A DNA stretch of 64,000 nucleotides from the NCBI RefSeq assembly GCF_037176765.1, contig NC_090023.1, positions 102,394,366-102,458,365 on the forward strand, written 5' to 3'. A model generated the notes under the pieces. The model ran no database searches and was not told the origin of the DNA. It worked only from the letters and a program-made list of their open reading frames with translations. Source of the DNA: Anolis sagrei. Lineage: Eukaryota; Chordata; Lepidosauria; Squamata; Anolidae. This document shows positions 11,780-23,700 of the stretch, piece after piece. Each line of letters begins with the position of its first letter. Position 1 is the stretch's first letter. The position numbers and the translations under genes were made by a program.

Positions 11780-12275
11780 GAGGCAAGGATGCATTCAGAG
11801 GCTCACCTCTGCCTCCCCCCGCAACCGAGTTGGCGCGCCCGGTTTGCTGCAGGTTCCCCCGCCTCGAGGGCCAAACCATTTGGAAAATAGGGGGATCCCT
11901 TTGCGATCAAGATCCCCTTTACCTGGTGGTGGTGGCGGCGGCTGCTTGGGGTTCGAGGCAATCCCCGTCCTTATTGTTGTTGTGATGGTTATTTTCCTCC
12001 CCCTTCACCCGCTCTGGGGCCCCATGCTGGGCAGGGAACGAGGTGCTGCCCTCGCCGTCGCCCCAGAGCGCTGCTACTACAGTTGTTGTTGTGGTGGTGG
12101 TGGTGGTGGTGGTGGTGGGGGCCCCTCCGCCCGCGGTGCAGCTCCCCGTCGTCGTCTTCTTCTTCTGCTGCGGCAGCCACCCAGCAGCCGGCTCTGACGT
12201 CACAAACCCGCCAGGCTCCGCCTCCTCCTTCGCCTCCGGCCTTCGGCTCCCTCGCCCCCTACAGGGCAGATGAGG
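11780..12275. promoter_or_regulatory. CpG island with CRE; possible 5' exon on minus strand
   Basis: A GC- and CpG-rich block unlike its flanks. It holds a full CRE, TGACGTCA (12195-12202), a GC-box-like GCTCCGCCTCC (12215-12225), a (GGT)n run at about 12088-12117 and several GGC/GTC trinucleotide runs. Read on the minus strand, promoter-like motifs are followed by a stretch ending in a good donor, CAG then GTAAAG, at about 11921. Open frames run through it on the minus strand but have no ATG start, so a non-coding first exon or 5' UTR is likelier than coding sequence. The gene it serves is not identified here. Confidence 0.55.
12088..12117. repeat. (GGT)n/(ACC)n microsatellite
   Basis: A nearly perfect trinucleotide run inside the CpG island, preceded by TTGTTGTTG. 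It produces artificial poly-Val, poly-His and poly-Thr frames that should not be read as proteins. Confidence 0.9.
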
Positions 12276-12309
12276 TCATGGCAGCCTCCACAAGCCCAAG
12301 CCTTGGGGT

Positions 12310-13412
12310 GCAGCAACTATAGATGCTTTTGAACTGGGGTGTTGGAGGGGAAATTCTGAGAGTGCCTTGGACTGCGAGAAGATCCAACCAGTCCATACTT
12401 CAGGACATGGACATGAGATGCCACTTTGATGTCCGAAAGCAAGGAGGAGCTGAGGAGCCTTCTAACCAAGGTGAAAGAAGAAAGTTCTTCCTCTGAACAT
12501 GAGGAAGAACTTCCTGACTGTGAGAGCCGTTCAGCAGTGGAACTCTCTGATGTGTGGTGGAGGCTCTTTCTTTGGAAGCTTTTAAACAGAGGCTGGATGG
12601 CCATCTGTCAGGGGTGATTTGAATGCAATATTCCTGCTTCTTGGCAGGGGGTTGGACTGGATGGCCCATGAGGTCTCTTCCAACTATTTGAATCTATGAT
12701 TCTAAGTGCAAAAGCTAGGTTTCAGGTAAACATATTAAAAAACAAGATTCTGGCAACCAGACTGAGTGATAACTGGCAAATAGAGGGAGAAACCGTGGAG
12801 GCAGTGACAGACTTTGTATTTCTTGGCACAAAGATTACTGCAGACGAAGACTGCAGCCAGGAAATCAGAAGACGTTTACTTCTTGGGAGGAGAGCAACCA
12901 TCAATCTCGAAAAAATAGTGAAGATTAGAAACATCACACTGGCAACGAAGGTCCGCATAGTTAAAGCAATGGTATTTCCACGTAGTAACCTATGGATGTG
13001 AGAGCTGAACCATAGGGAAGGCTGAGTGAAGGAAGATAGACGCTTTTGAACTGTGGTGTTGGAGGGAAATTCTGAGAATGCGTTGGACTGCGAGATCCAA
13101 CCAGTCCATCCTTCAGGAAATAAAGCCCGACTGCTCACTGGAGGGAAGGACAGTAGAGGCAAAGATGAAGTGCTTTGGCAACATAATGAGAAGACAGGAA
13201 AGCTTTGAGAAGACCATGATCCTGAGGAAAATGGAAGGAAAAAGGAAGAGGGGCCGACCAAGGGCAAGATGGATGGATGGTATCCTTAAAGTGACTGACT
13301 TGACCTTGAAGGAGCTGGGGGTGGTGATGGCCGACAGGGAGCTCTGGCATGGGCTGGTCCAGGAGGTCACAAAGTCAGAAACAACTGAACGAATAAACAA
13401 CAAAAACAAATG
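12310..13412 (+). pseudogene. Bov-B (RTE) LINE 3' part, interrupted by CR1
   Basis: Readable pieces of Bov-B ORF2 after the RT core: SESKEELRSLLTKVKEES (12429-12482), then DNWQIEGETVEAVTDFVFLG with LLLGRRATINLEKIVKIRN (12760-12930), then KMKCFGNIMRRQESFEK and KRKRGRPRARWMDGIL (13160-13290), and a 3' end with CAACTGAACGAATAAACAAC. A CR1 tail at 12484-12702 splits the frame. A short extra Bov-B piece (12310-12400) duplicates material that belongs at about 13040-13115, so the locus also holds a rearrangement or second fragment. Broken, no promoter, no endonuclease. Confidence 0.85.
12484..12702 (+). mobile_element. CR1 LINE 3' end
   Basis: Carries the classic CR1 ending: GAACTTCCTGACTGTGAGAG, CAGTGGAACTCTCTGATGT, GGATGGCCATCTGTCAGGGG, GGTTGGACTGGATGGCCCAT and GAGGTCTCTTCCAACT, with a TATGATTCT terminus. 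It sits inside Bov-B coding sequence, so it is the younger insertion. Confidence 0.85.
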
Positions 13413-13765
13413 CAAAGGTAGAGGGAGCGTGGGTTATCTCCAAACATCTCGCCAAAGTAAGTTTTATCACACACAACCTCTCCAGGAAAGGTGCACAGAA
13501 GTCCTGACACGCTAAAGCATTCTTGGCTTTTCAAGTATGTCGAGAAGGTTCTTGGTCTTATAAATACTAGTGTACACTATTCCTTTTGTTCAGTTCAGTG
13601 ATTCCCTGAATCTCACGTTTGTGGTTACATTTAAAATATTATCTCTTTAATTCAAAAACTATTTCCAAACTATGTTATACAAAACACTCAGGCAATAGGA
13701 ACAGATGAAAGATGAAACTTTATGAGTTCACAATGCTTAATTCACAATGTTTTTTGAAATGTAAC

Positions 13766-14190
13766 CAGCCTCGAGCCACGAGTAGAGGTGGGTTGTTGTT
13801 GTTCATTCGTTCAGTCGTTTCCGACTCTTCGTGACCTCATTGACCAGCCCACGCCAGAGCTCCCTGTCGGCCGTCACCACCCCCAGCTCCTTCATGGTCA
13901 GTCCAGTCACTTCAAGGATGCCATCCATCCATCTTTTCCTTGGTCGGCCCCTCTTCCTTTTACCTTCCACTTTCCCCAGCATAACTGTTTTCTCTAGGCT
14001 TTGCTGTCTCCTCATGATGTGGCCAAAGTACTTCAACTTTGTCTCTAGTATCCTTCCCTCCAATGAGCAGTCGGGCTTTATTTCCTGGAGGATGGACTGG
14101 TTGGATCTTCTCGCAGTCCAAGGCACTCTCAGAACTTTACTCCAACACCAGAGGTGGGTAAGAAACAAAATTATTATTATGATTCGTTGT
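13766..14190. mobile_element. L2-like LINE tail split by Bov-B
   Basis: CCTCGAGCCACGAGTAGAGG at 13769-13788 and GTAAGAAACAAAATTATTAT at 14158-14177 are the two parts of one LINE 3' end; the same junction is uninterrupted at about 54440-54478. The Bov-B copy at 13793-14149 lies between them. Confidence 0.75.
13793..14149 (-). mobile_element. 5'-truncated Bov-B LINE with 9-bp TSD
   Basis: On the minus strand it encodes Bov-B C-terminal motifs: VPWTARRSNQSILQEIK, YFGHIMRRQQSLEKTVMLG, GKRKRGRPRKRWMDGIL and a VTKSRKRLNE ending, then a GTT-rich 3' end. It is flanked by AGAGGTGGG at 13784-13792 and 14150-14158, an exact 9-bp duplication. The frame stays open over about 120 codons, suggesting a fairly recent insertion, but it lacks the RT core and endonuclease. 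Confidence 0.9.
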
Positions 14191-14289
14191 TGTTGTAAAA
14201 AACCTCCAGATATAGAATTAGGGTTCTGTTGGGAAAATGTATTCTGAAGGCTTCCAAATATGAAAAAAAAAAGTTTTGGAATTGCTGCC

Positions 14290-14450
14290 CCACTCAGCCA
14301 TGGAAACCCACTGGATGATCTTCAGCAAGACACTAAGAAGAGGAAGGCACACCCCTCTCTGAAGAACATCTTGCCAAGATAACATCTTGCGATAAACCTA
14401 CCTGGAGTTTCCTTAAATTGGAAACAACTTGAAAACATATAACAAAAACC
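14290..14450 (+). repeat. tRNA-SINE body/tail, diverged
   Basis: CCATGGAAACCCACTGGATG, then GAACATCTTGCCAAGATAAC and GGAAACAACTTGAAAACAT match the body and tail of the squamate tRNA-SINE at 4726. The head is absent. Confidence 0.55.
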
Positions 14451-17400
14451 ACAAGCAACAGAGAGGCAGTGGCATTGCAGGAGGCCACAGCTAATCTTCC
14501 AAAGCCACACTGCAAGGGCAAAGTCTTCTCTGTTTTCCTGACAGGGCATCAGTAAGTTTGTCAAATTTTGAGACCTATGGATAGTTCAAATGTATGTTTG
14601 GACCCCTTGGCAGCAATTCAAAGCCAGCCAGCAACCCACCATAAAATGTATATTTTCAAGGTACTGCTTTTATCCTGAGATTCCTTCTTCCCACACTGAA
14701 GACTGGAGAAGTGGAGCTAGACCCTGAGATCTGGGAGCTGCAGCCAGCAATCGTCTCATAAGCCAGGCACAGGGGATGTCCAGATGCTGGTGAAATCCAT
14801 TTCCCACCCACTTTAATTGGTCTGGTCAGTGGTGAAGTATAATGGGAGTAATAGTTAATCAACATGAAAGGCTCCCAGCCTTATTATGTCTCAGTCAGTG
14901 TCCATTGTATATAATTAACACTCAAGTTCTCATATGAATATAGTAGGAAGATGATCAGCTAATTGGAAATGTGGTGCTGAAGGAGAGTTTATGGGAAAGC
15001 AGAGACTTGCACCTGACTTGCAATGTCCAAGTGGAACATATGGGGCTCTGAAAGTTCCTTAGCCATCGCTACCCAATGGATATGCATATAACTCACTAAA
15101 CAGAAACCATCAATGCTTTTTAAAAATACAGTATTTTCCAAGACAAAATTCACCAGCTACTGAATATTTTCTCAAAGTGTATGTATGACCCAACCTCAGA
15201 ATTTTTTCTGGGTACAAATCTGAGATAACTGTATGAGAGGGAAGAAAAGAGATGATTAAAAAAGGGAATGGGTGACATGATTATAAGGCAAGCATCTTTG
15301 AAGCATCTTTTTTGTCTCTTTTATTGCTAAGGTACTTGGAAACAGTGGTTCAGAAATTAACATGCAAGTTTTAGAAGGCTATTAAGTCCCTTTTTGTGGT
15401 ATTGCTCAGACCCTAAAAAGCTTTGAGTTACAGTTTCACTTAGGATATATTAGTCACTTCCTGTTAAATGCACGTACCTTGGCAATGTTCCAGTTACCAA
15501 CAAAGCTATCGATCAAGGGAGTTTATTTCAGGGTTAAAATACTATTTTCCATCACTGGAGCTCTGAAGCATTTCAGTAGATATTCTATTAGGCAATGAAT
15601 AGTAAGAGTATGACTTTAAAAACATAATTCTGTTCTCCTTTTTTTGTACTAAGTATAATATGTGTAATGATGCAAGAGACAAATATTTCAGAAATGCTAT
15701 AGGAATTTTAGAAGCCCAGTGGCTTCCACAGAGACCACAATACATTAATCCTACAATTTTGTATCCATTTACTAGGGACTGGATTAAAATCTCATGATTT
15801 AATTCTGGTAAATATGCTTAGGATCTAGAATTCCCCTCTTCTGGTACACACTAGTTTCCATGTGAAAATGGTCATAGAACCGCATGTCATAAACTGTAGT
15901 TTGTACTTAAACACATACCTAACAAGTATCATTAATAATTCTAATTCTAAATATTAGTAATTAAAGAGGGATCTCTCTGGAGTTAAGAGGTATTTAGCAA
16001 CTGAAAAGGAAGGCTAATGAACAGCTCAGGCTCATACAGGCTTTATAGTAAGACAACTTGCTCTATCATTAAAAAGTAACTCGAGTAGAAATGTAGGTCA
16101 CATCAAATCACCAGTATCAACTTGAGAGGAATGGAGAAAGCAGCAAAAATGCCGGTTGGAATACTTTCCAACTCTTATATTAGGCTCTTTTACACTACAC
16201 TGCTGATGGAAGTTACAATTCTGTCCAACCAAATGATTCTCATGAACAACAAAGGTTCTCTTGCTTTCGTGAAACTATATTGAGTAATATTCAGAATGCC
16301 AAGGGGAACTAAATTAGACCTACTAAATACATTGGCAACTGATTCAAAGGGTCACTCTTGTTGGGGCTATAAATTAGCACACAAGCTGCAGAAGTTTTTG
16401 AACTTCATTATCTTTTATGGTATTTCCTCATTTTAAGTATAACATTAAATCATGTTAATGCTGTCAATTGTTTAATCCCATTTAAACTATTTTTTAGCCA
16501 TATTGTTTTTCAATTATAAGCTGCCTTGAGTTCCAACTCCCATCAATCCAGGCCACCATTAAAAATATTGAGGATTCATGGGAGCTGCAGTCTTGCAACC
16601 TACGGTCGCAAGTTGTTCACCCCAAATTTAGGCCCATGAATGGTTTCATATGCCTTAGAAGTGTTTTGCACTCTGGTTAGTTTTGAAACCAAGCAACCAA
16701 CCACCTTCTGTGCAATCATGTATGAAAGCTTAAAGGGAGTTCAGCATAAAAGCAAGTATAGCTAAAAGATAGTGGATTTCTGTATTCTTGAAGTCTACTT
16801 TATTTACCAGATAGTGTTCTTGGTGCATTTTGTCACAAATATTTGATATCTACACAGGTTGTAAAGTATTCTATTCAAGGTAGCACCAACTATTATGAAG
16901 CATTTCACCCTTATAGAGTACATGTAAATAGACACTGGAAAGGTTTAACTTGGGAAGATGAAACATACTACGATCTCCATATTCATGGGGGACACATTCC
17001 CAGACTTCACGTGGACATGTGAAACCATAGATAACAGTGAAATTCATTAAAATGAAATACTTCTGGGCAAAGAATACCATAGAGGCATATTGTAGGACCT
17101 AGAAAATACCTAGAGGAGCATATTTTGTCATAAATTGATAAATGAAACTACAGTATTGGTTCTAGTCCTATGGATTCAGGGGTCAGATTGAAAACATTAG
17201 GAAAGATGGTTTCCAAAAGGAGCATATAAGTCATAGTTGTTTGCCTTTATCTGACATACATGAATAGATTATAATTTTCTAGTATGAACCTCACCTATTT
17301 TTTGAAAGCAGGCTTTTCTTTTCTAATAAGGACATGATATAAAAAAGAACTTTAATGTTTGTTATGCTTGATAGAAATACATTTAGATAAGTATGAAAAT

Positions 17401-17865
17401 TAACTATTTCCTCTAATTCCATGCTTCAACTTGTGGTTAACCATGAACATCTGTAGAATTCATAAAGGAATCAGCATGTGCAAAGTTGTAAAACATATTG
17501 GAAGAGATAGTTTTGAGGATGTCACCATTTGTAGTTAAGGTTCTTCAGGATTTAAGAATTCAGAAGATGAGCACTGTTGGACTGATGTAACCTAACCTTT
17601 TACAACTTTCAATATTTTAAGTCACTTTTTTTAGACAGACACATTTTATTTTAGAAAAGTAGCTAACACGTTTTAATATAAGGCTTTCACAATGAATTTC
17701 TAGTCTTTAGTGAATCTAGAATGCCATTTTATTTGGAACACGTACCCTCGGTTTCAATATACAGATATTAATTTCCACACATGTATAGAGAAGAAACACA
17801 TTTGAGGTTTTTTTGTTTTATTTTGTTTTTATTTTTGTGGCATAGTACAAAACTGGTTTCCACTT
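14451..17865. other. Long repeat-poor intergenic stretch
   Basis: AT-rich unique-looking sequence with no exon, RNA gene or strong repeat that I recognise. A possible LINE tail word, ATAAGCTGCCTTGAGTTCC, occurs at about 16517. This is the longest stretch left of COA5 without an obvious insertion. Confidence 0.45.
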
Positions 17866-17869
17866 ATGA

Positions 17870-18430
17870 CTCTGAGACTCCAAAACACAGTATTATTAAA
17901 ACCCTTTCCCAGGGCTCGCAGACCCAGGGCTGTGTCTTTCTTGACTAAGTCTTAACCATCTGTAATGAGGTCTTCCTTTTTCCCTGATATCTTCCACTTT
18001 ATAGAGATTTTTTGTCTTTTCCAATGAGTTATGTCATCTTCAATATATTCAAAATATGACAGTTTCAGTTTAGCTCATCTGACATTAGTGAGAGCTCAGG
18101 CATGCTTTACTCTCAGACCCAAATATCTTTTTTGTCCATGAATCCCTGCATTACATTTAAAACTGTTTTTTTTCCTATCAGCTTTCTCCATTGTCAAGCT
18201 CTCACAATCACACACAGTAATAAAAAATACAGCATGGATTATTCTAATTGGTATTCAATTATATATTCTTACAATTTAGCATATCATCTAGTTACTTTAT
18301 AGATGCAATTTTTAACTCCACTTTCTTCCTTAACTTTAAAGATTAGTGCTAGTCTTTGGTGTTATCATTTTTGCTATTAATATGGTACCGGTCACATATC
18401 TTAAATTAGTAATGTTTGTTCTTCCAGTTT
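17870..18430 (-). pseudogene. Degenerate RTE/Bov-B-related LINE
   Basis: The minus strand shows decayed versions of the RTE C-terminal words: AKLKLSYFEYI-like after the RT core, and KKEDLITDG where the GRPRTRW-type motif should be; plus-strand words CTTTTCCAATGAGTTATGTC and ATCAGCTTTCTCCATTGTC are the usual signature. No usable frame remains. Related decayed sequence may continue to about 19300. Confidence 0.5.
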
Positions 18431-18561
18431 TCACTTACATCTAACTCCATTTTTCATTTGATACATTCTATGAACATGATGCAAAGCACCCTTGATGGAC
18501 TTCCTTGCCAGTTTGAAAATATTCAGTTTCTCCAAATTCGATCCTGACAATGACCTCTTAT

Positions 18562-18660
18562 CCAACATGGGGGTGCTTTGAATGCGATTTTCCTGCTTTT
18601 TGGCAGGGGGTTGGACTGGATGGCCCACGAGGTCTCTTCCAACTCTATGATTCTATGAGG
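18562..18660 (+). mobile_element. CR1 LINE 3' tail
   Basis: TTTGAATGCGATTTTCCTGC, GGGGGTTGGACTGGATGGCC and GAGGTCTCTTCCAACTCTAT ending TGATTCTATGA are the terminal CR1 motif. It appears inserted in the older RTE-like sequence that surrounds it. Confidence 0.8.
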
Positions 18661-20015
18661 ACAATTGAATGTTGGAGCACACTCATTTTCTTAGAATAGT
18701 CAGTCAGCAGATCCACTTAACTTTTAATGACCTATACAATAAAATGTTTGAAGTACAGACTGATTTTCCCCCCTGAAATTCTTTGAAGCAATCTAATAGT
18801 ATGTTTGCAATAGGATCATCACTGGTGCTTCTTCTTTTGTGAACTCTGCTTTGACATCTGGTGTTTCTCTTATATGATAATAATCTTAATTATAAAATTT
18901 TGCACATGACCTTGCTCACGCTAGAGATGAATACAATTGTCCAAGTCGGTAAACCTTTGTTAGTCCATTTCTTGATAATAAGAATGTATGTTTAGCATTT
19001 CCAATCTACTGATTTTTTTTGTTTTTTTTATTTCTTGGCAGTCTTATTTCTTTTTATTTGGATGGATTCTGGCTCTATAACTTGAAACTGCTCTATGCCA
19101 TCTGTTCCTGTTAACACCCCAAAGACTTTGAAACCAGCTTCTGTTTTCTGGTATTGTAGATCTTTGTCAGAACATTCTACTTTGAAGAAAAAATATATTT
19201 TCAGTGTATTTCTGCATCTGCTGGGGAAATGTTAAAAGCAACATTAAAGGCACCAAATCCCTAGATTATTGTCACTAAAATAATAGCAACTTATATATAT
19301 GTAGGCTTGGGTACTACTTCTGTTCTCTTTGAAGGAGAAATCAGATTAGATCACATGTATTCATAATACTCAGTCTCCAAATCTTGGCAGTATATCTATG
19401 GTAATTAGCTCCATGCCATGCTTGAAAAAGTTATTTTGGACTACAACTCTCAGAATGCAGCAGCCAGCTGTGAGCACTCAGAGTTGCATTCCCCCAAAAG
19501 CCCTGGTTCTAGAAAAAAATAGATATAGCTCTTACCTGTGAGGAGATAATATTTATACAAAACACTTATCTCAGTATTTCACTCTCCAGATGTTTTAGGC
19601 ATAAATACTTATCACCAGCCAAGTGGAGAGGGGCTGGAATTGCAGTATATATGGAGGGCCAAAGGCTCCCTGCTATTGTTTAATCTCAAATCAGGAGACC
19701 ATGAAAGCTAAAACATGTCAAAATTATAATGCAAAAGAATAAATGAAGTCAACAGGATAAGCAGAAAATGCTCAGAATACATTTCACTAATTTCATGTGC
19801 CACACACTTATAGTACAATTAATGTGCTTGAAAAAATGGTTCTGATCCAGATGGGTTTATTCATAACAATTAGAGGACCCAGATATGGATATACAATCTT
19901 CTTCTGCATTGTGCTCATTCTACAAATGAATATCCCTTCTTGGAATGGAGAGGTCTCTCATGAGAATTGGTTTTCTAATTATTCTGTCTTGCTGTATTAT
20001 ACATTGCAGTGGGTT
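18661..20015. other. Unassigned, partly decayed LINE-like
   Basis: No gene recognised. A short hAT-type fragment (ACTACAACTCTCAGAATGC near 19440) is present. The block from 18661 to about 19300 may be a decayed continuation of the RTE-like element. Confidence 0.35.
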
Positions 20016-20333
20016 ACGGCGCAGTGGGTTAAAGCACTGAGCTGCTGAGCTTGTTGATCGCAAGGTCGCAGGTTCGATTCTGGGGAGCAGCGTGAGCTTC
20101 CGCTGTCAGCCCTAGCTTCTGCCAACCTAGCAGTTCGAAAACATGCAAATGTGAGTAGATCAATAGGTACCGCTCCGGCGGGAAGGTAATGGCGCTCCAT
20201 GCAGTCATGCCGGCCACATGACCTTGGAGGTGTCTACGGACAACGCTGGCTCTTCGGCTTAGAAATGGAGATGAGCACCACACCCCAGAGTCAGACATGA
20301 CTGGACTTAATGTCAGGGGACTACCTTTACCTT
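20016..20333 (+). mobile_element. Full-length Sauria-type SINE
   Basis: tRNA-like head GGCGCAGTGGGTTAAAGC (box A region) with GGTTCGATTC (box B, about 20071-20080), then the body TTCGAAAACATGCAAATG, and a Bov-B-like tail with CCCAGAGTCAGACATGACTG and TTAATGTCAGGGG. The close match to the copy at 44403 suggests modest age. It lies just beyond the COA5 3' end. Confidence 0.85.
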
Positions 20334-20499
20334 ACTAAGCAGAATATTTATAAGCAATATAGTAGAATCAAGACAATAATACAAGAAAACTTCTTGAAAG
20401 TTTTTATTTCATATATAAAATTAACTTAAATTTTAATTTCCCAGAAAAAGTAACATTCAAGATGAAATTGTTTGCAGAAGTGATTATGGAGATACATAT

Positions 20500-20505
20500 T
20501 TTATT
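20500..20505 (-). terminator. Candidate COA5 polyadenylation signal
   Basis: AATAAA on the minus strand, about 220 bp past the COA5 stop codon. A second AATAAA lies at 20403-20408. Which one is used cannot be told from sequence. Confidence 0.5.
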
Positions 20506-20726
20506 TAAAAATATATGGTCACCACATAGAATTGTTTTTCATTTTAATATTTTTGATACACAACAGCTTCAAATATTTAGTGCATAAACAAAATAAAATA
20601 TTCATAGGAGTAAAAGGGATTGCAGTGGGGAATCAACAGCATAATCTCTTTATTCCATTCAAGTTATCCAGAGGTGCTAATGCATCCAACATTACTCATG
20701 CAGGCTGTTTTGCATAATAAGGAGCT

Positions 20727-23700
20727 TCAGTATCCTTTCCTTCCTCTGAATCTTGCTCTGTTATCCAACTGTTAAGGAAAAGAAAAAAATACATTAGGAT
20801 TATAACATCCTAATGAAATATTGCAATTTTCCTAGCATTGTTGTTTTACAAAATAAAGGTACAGACAGGATATCTATATTACATCTCTTGAAGTAATCAT
20901 AAACAAGTAGCTGCTTATTTAAATATTTATGTACCATTGCTTCCTTTGCATGAAGGCTTACATTAAAAAATGCATCTAGTCAAGTAAATTGAGTACACAG
21001 CAAAAGCAGAAACTTCACCTTCTCCCCAGTGATTTACACACTGACATTCAGCTTCAAGGCGACCCAAATTCAGAGATTTTCTAGATCTACTCAGAAATTG
21101 CTGTAACTGAAGAAAAGGAGAAGTCCCTTCTTCTAGAGCAGTGTTTCTCAAATTGTGCTCCTCCAGGTGTTTTGGACTTCAGCTCCCAGAAATCCCAGCC
21201 ATCTAAACAGCTCTTAGGGAGTTGAAGTCCAAAACACCTGGAAGAGCAGTTTAAGAAACTCTGGTCTAGACCTTAATAGCTTCACCTTACATAAACGAAG
21301 GAAGGCCTATTTTTTAGTAGAAATACAGTATTGCTTAATACTATGTTGTAGTACTTTAAGGCATATTCAGAGATTTAGGAGCCACTAGAAAATAGGTTAT
21401 TTATTTATCGTGTCATCACAAACTAAGCAATTATTCTGAATGGTTGTTAGATTATTTTTCAGATTATCAGAAAATAGAATCTCTTGCATTTATATTTGAT
21501 TCCCCTTCCTTGTTCAGATCTACTCCATCTTCTCGCATTCTCTACACCAGTATTTCTAAAACTGTGCTCCTCCAGGTGTTTTGGACTTCAGCTCCCAGAA
21601 ACCCCAGCCAATTTACCAACTGTTAGGAATTGTGGGAGCTGAAGTCCATTCTGCTCTCATTCTAGGAAAGTGGTGTCAGGACATCAGCAATGAGAGATAA
21701 GTGCATCCCTTTATCTTCTCTTATAAAATCCCTAGCTTCCCAGAATACAAGTAAGTCATTATGTTGTATAATGCCAAGTACTTTTAGTCTCAGGACTCTC
21801 AGTTTAGTATTGACTAAAAGCCCAAATGCACATAAAAGTGGAAGTGTTTTTATTACTTGATTCCTTTTACAATGTGGTTAACTTTTTCTCAGGAAATGTA
21901 TGTACATTTATGTTTATTTAAGCCATCACAGCAACCTTTAGCAAACTTTTCCATGACTCAATCTTTTGGTGCGGAATGAAACAGTAGATTAATTTATACA
22001 TTAAATGAAGAAAGGGCAAGAATTAATATTCACCATTTGTTTTGGTTTCATAGTTGCACATTTTTTAAAAGAAAGAAAATCATTTGCAGTAAAAAAACAA
22101 CAAAAAACCCCTAACTCACCATTGATCGTTTGCATTCAAAAAATGAAACTAGCAAGCCTCTGCAATGACCTTCCTTCAAGCACAGTTTTGGGCTTTTCCC
22201 TTCCTGTCATAAAAGATATCGGAGAAAGCACTCAACATATTTATTCAGGCACGCACATAAATGTGATTTTATTTAATTATATATCATCGTTCATAATGAA
22301 GCATTTGCAAGTCAACTTACAATATGTCCAAAACCAGCATTAAAGAAAAATTAAAAGGACAGATGAGCAGCAGAAAGAAAAACAATCCAAGGGTCAACAT
22401 AAAGGCAATAAGGCTTCCTCTCAAAACATACTGAAGAAGGAAAAGCTCTTCCTCATAGTATTTATTTATTTATTTATGATATTTCTATCCCATCTTTCTC
22501 GAGGCAGCTTTAGTATGTCTACAAAATCAGAATTCTCAGGGAAATATTTCTAAAGCCCCTGAAACACCACTGTTAAGCCCCAGTTTCAGATCATTCCTGT
22601 TTCTAAATTAACAAAAAGTCAAAAGATGAGATCCTGAGATCTGCCGGGGAGGCCCTCCTCTCGGTCCCGCAACCGTCACAAGCGTGGTTGGTGGGGACAA
22701 GAGAGAGGGCTTTCTTGGTGGTGGTCCCACAAGTTTGGAACTCGCTCCCCAGGGAGATTAGACAGGTCCCCACACTGTCCTCCTTTCATAGGGACTTGAA
22801 TACATGGCTCTTCAATCATGTCTTTGAAAATGTTTAGTCCCTACTTGTCCTGCGTAGTAGTCACACATCCTGCAATTTATCCCATACCCTCTCTCCATTA
22901 CTGCAGCTGGCACTTATTTTGTTCCTAATGTTTACAGCCTGACCATTTTTACAGCAATTTACTGCCATGGTTAGAGGACTGCAGTTTGATTGAGTCTGAG
23001 TTGATGTTTTATATGTACATGTGTTTTATTTTATTGTATTTTGTATTCCCACTCTTTGGGGAAACGGTGGCAAGATATAAGAATAAAGTTGTTGTTTTTG
23101 TTGTTATCCTCCAAAGCCTGTCTTAGTACTTAGATAAGTCAACATTGGTACAATATGCCATTCCACAAAGACAGTAGAGAAAGTGTTTTTTTAAGAAAAG
23201 AAAGTAATAAGGAAATGCTGTGCTACAATTTGGCAGCTGCAGTGAAGACACATAACAAACCACTGTAGCATACATCATCAGTGATTTTACTAGTACATTC
23301 AGAATGTTCCTGTCAAACAAGATTTGTAAATAATTGTTTTTACTGTTGTCTCCTATTTCACATGGTAAGCATACTTGTTTTAACAAATTCCAGCTAAATT
23401 ATCTTTACCGAAATCTTAATTCTAATTCCGCTCATGAAATCATGTCTTCACCATCTGGGCAAATAAACGGCATGCATGCACACTGCTGTTTTTGTTGCTG
23501 CTGGATTTGTTGTTTTAGATTTTGTTAAATTTTCCAACGTTTGGGTAATCCTAACGTGACATGGTCTGGTACAGAAGGAGGCCAGTGAGGGTGACATCGA
23601 CCTAGGTGGCAGCACTGTCTAACCTGATTACAAGATCTTCAAAACTTGTGCACTTAAGGCTCATTCAGGTTGCACCCACCAATCCTACCTATTTCTTCTT

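Noticed and set aside
11989-12203. His-, Asn- and Thr-rich frames in the CpG island
   Set aside because: They arise from a (GGT)n run and begin with GTG rather than ATG, so they are unlikely to be real proteins.
1-20000. INPP4A terminal exons expected from mammalian gene order
   Set aside because: I looked for its conserved C-terminal words and did not find them. They may lie outside the window or I may have missed a short exon.
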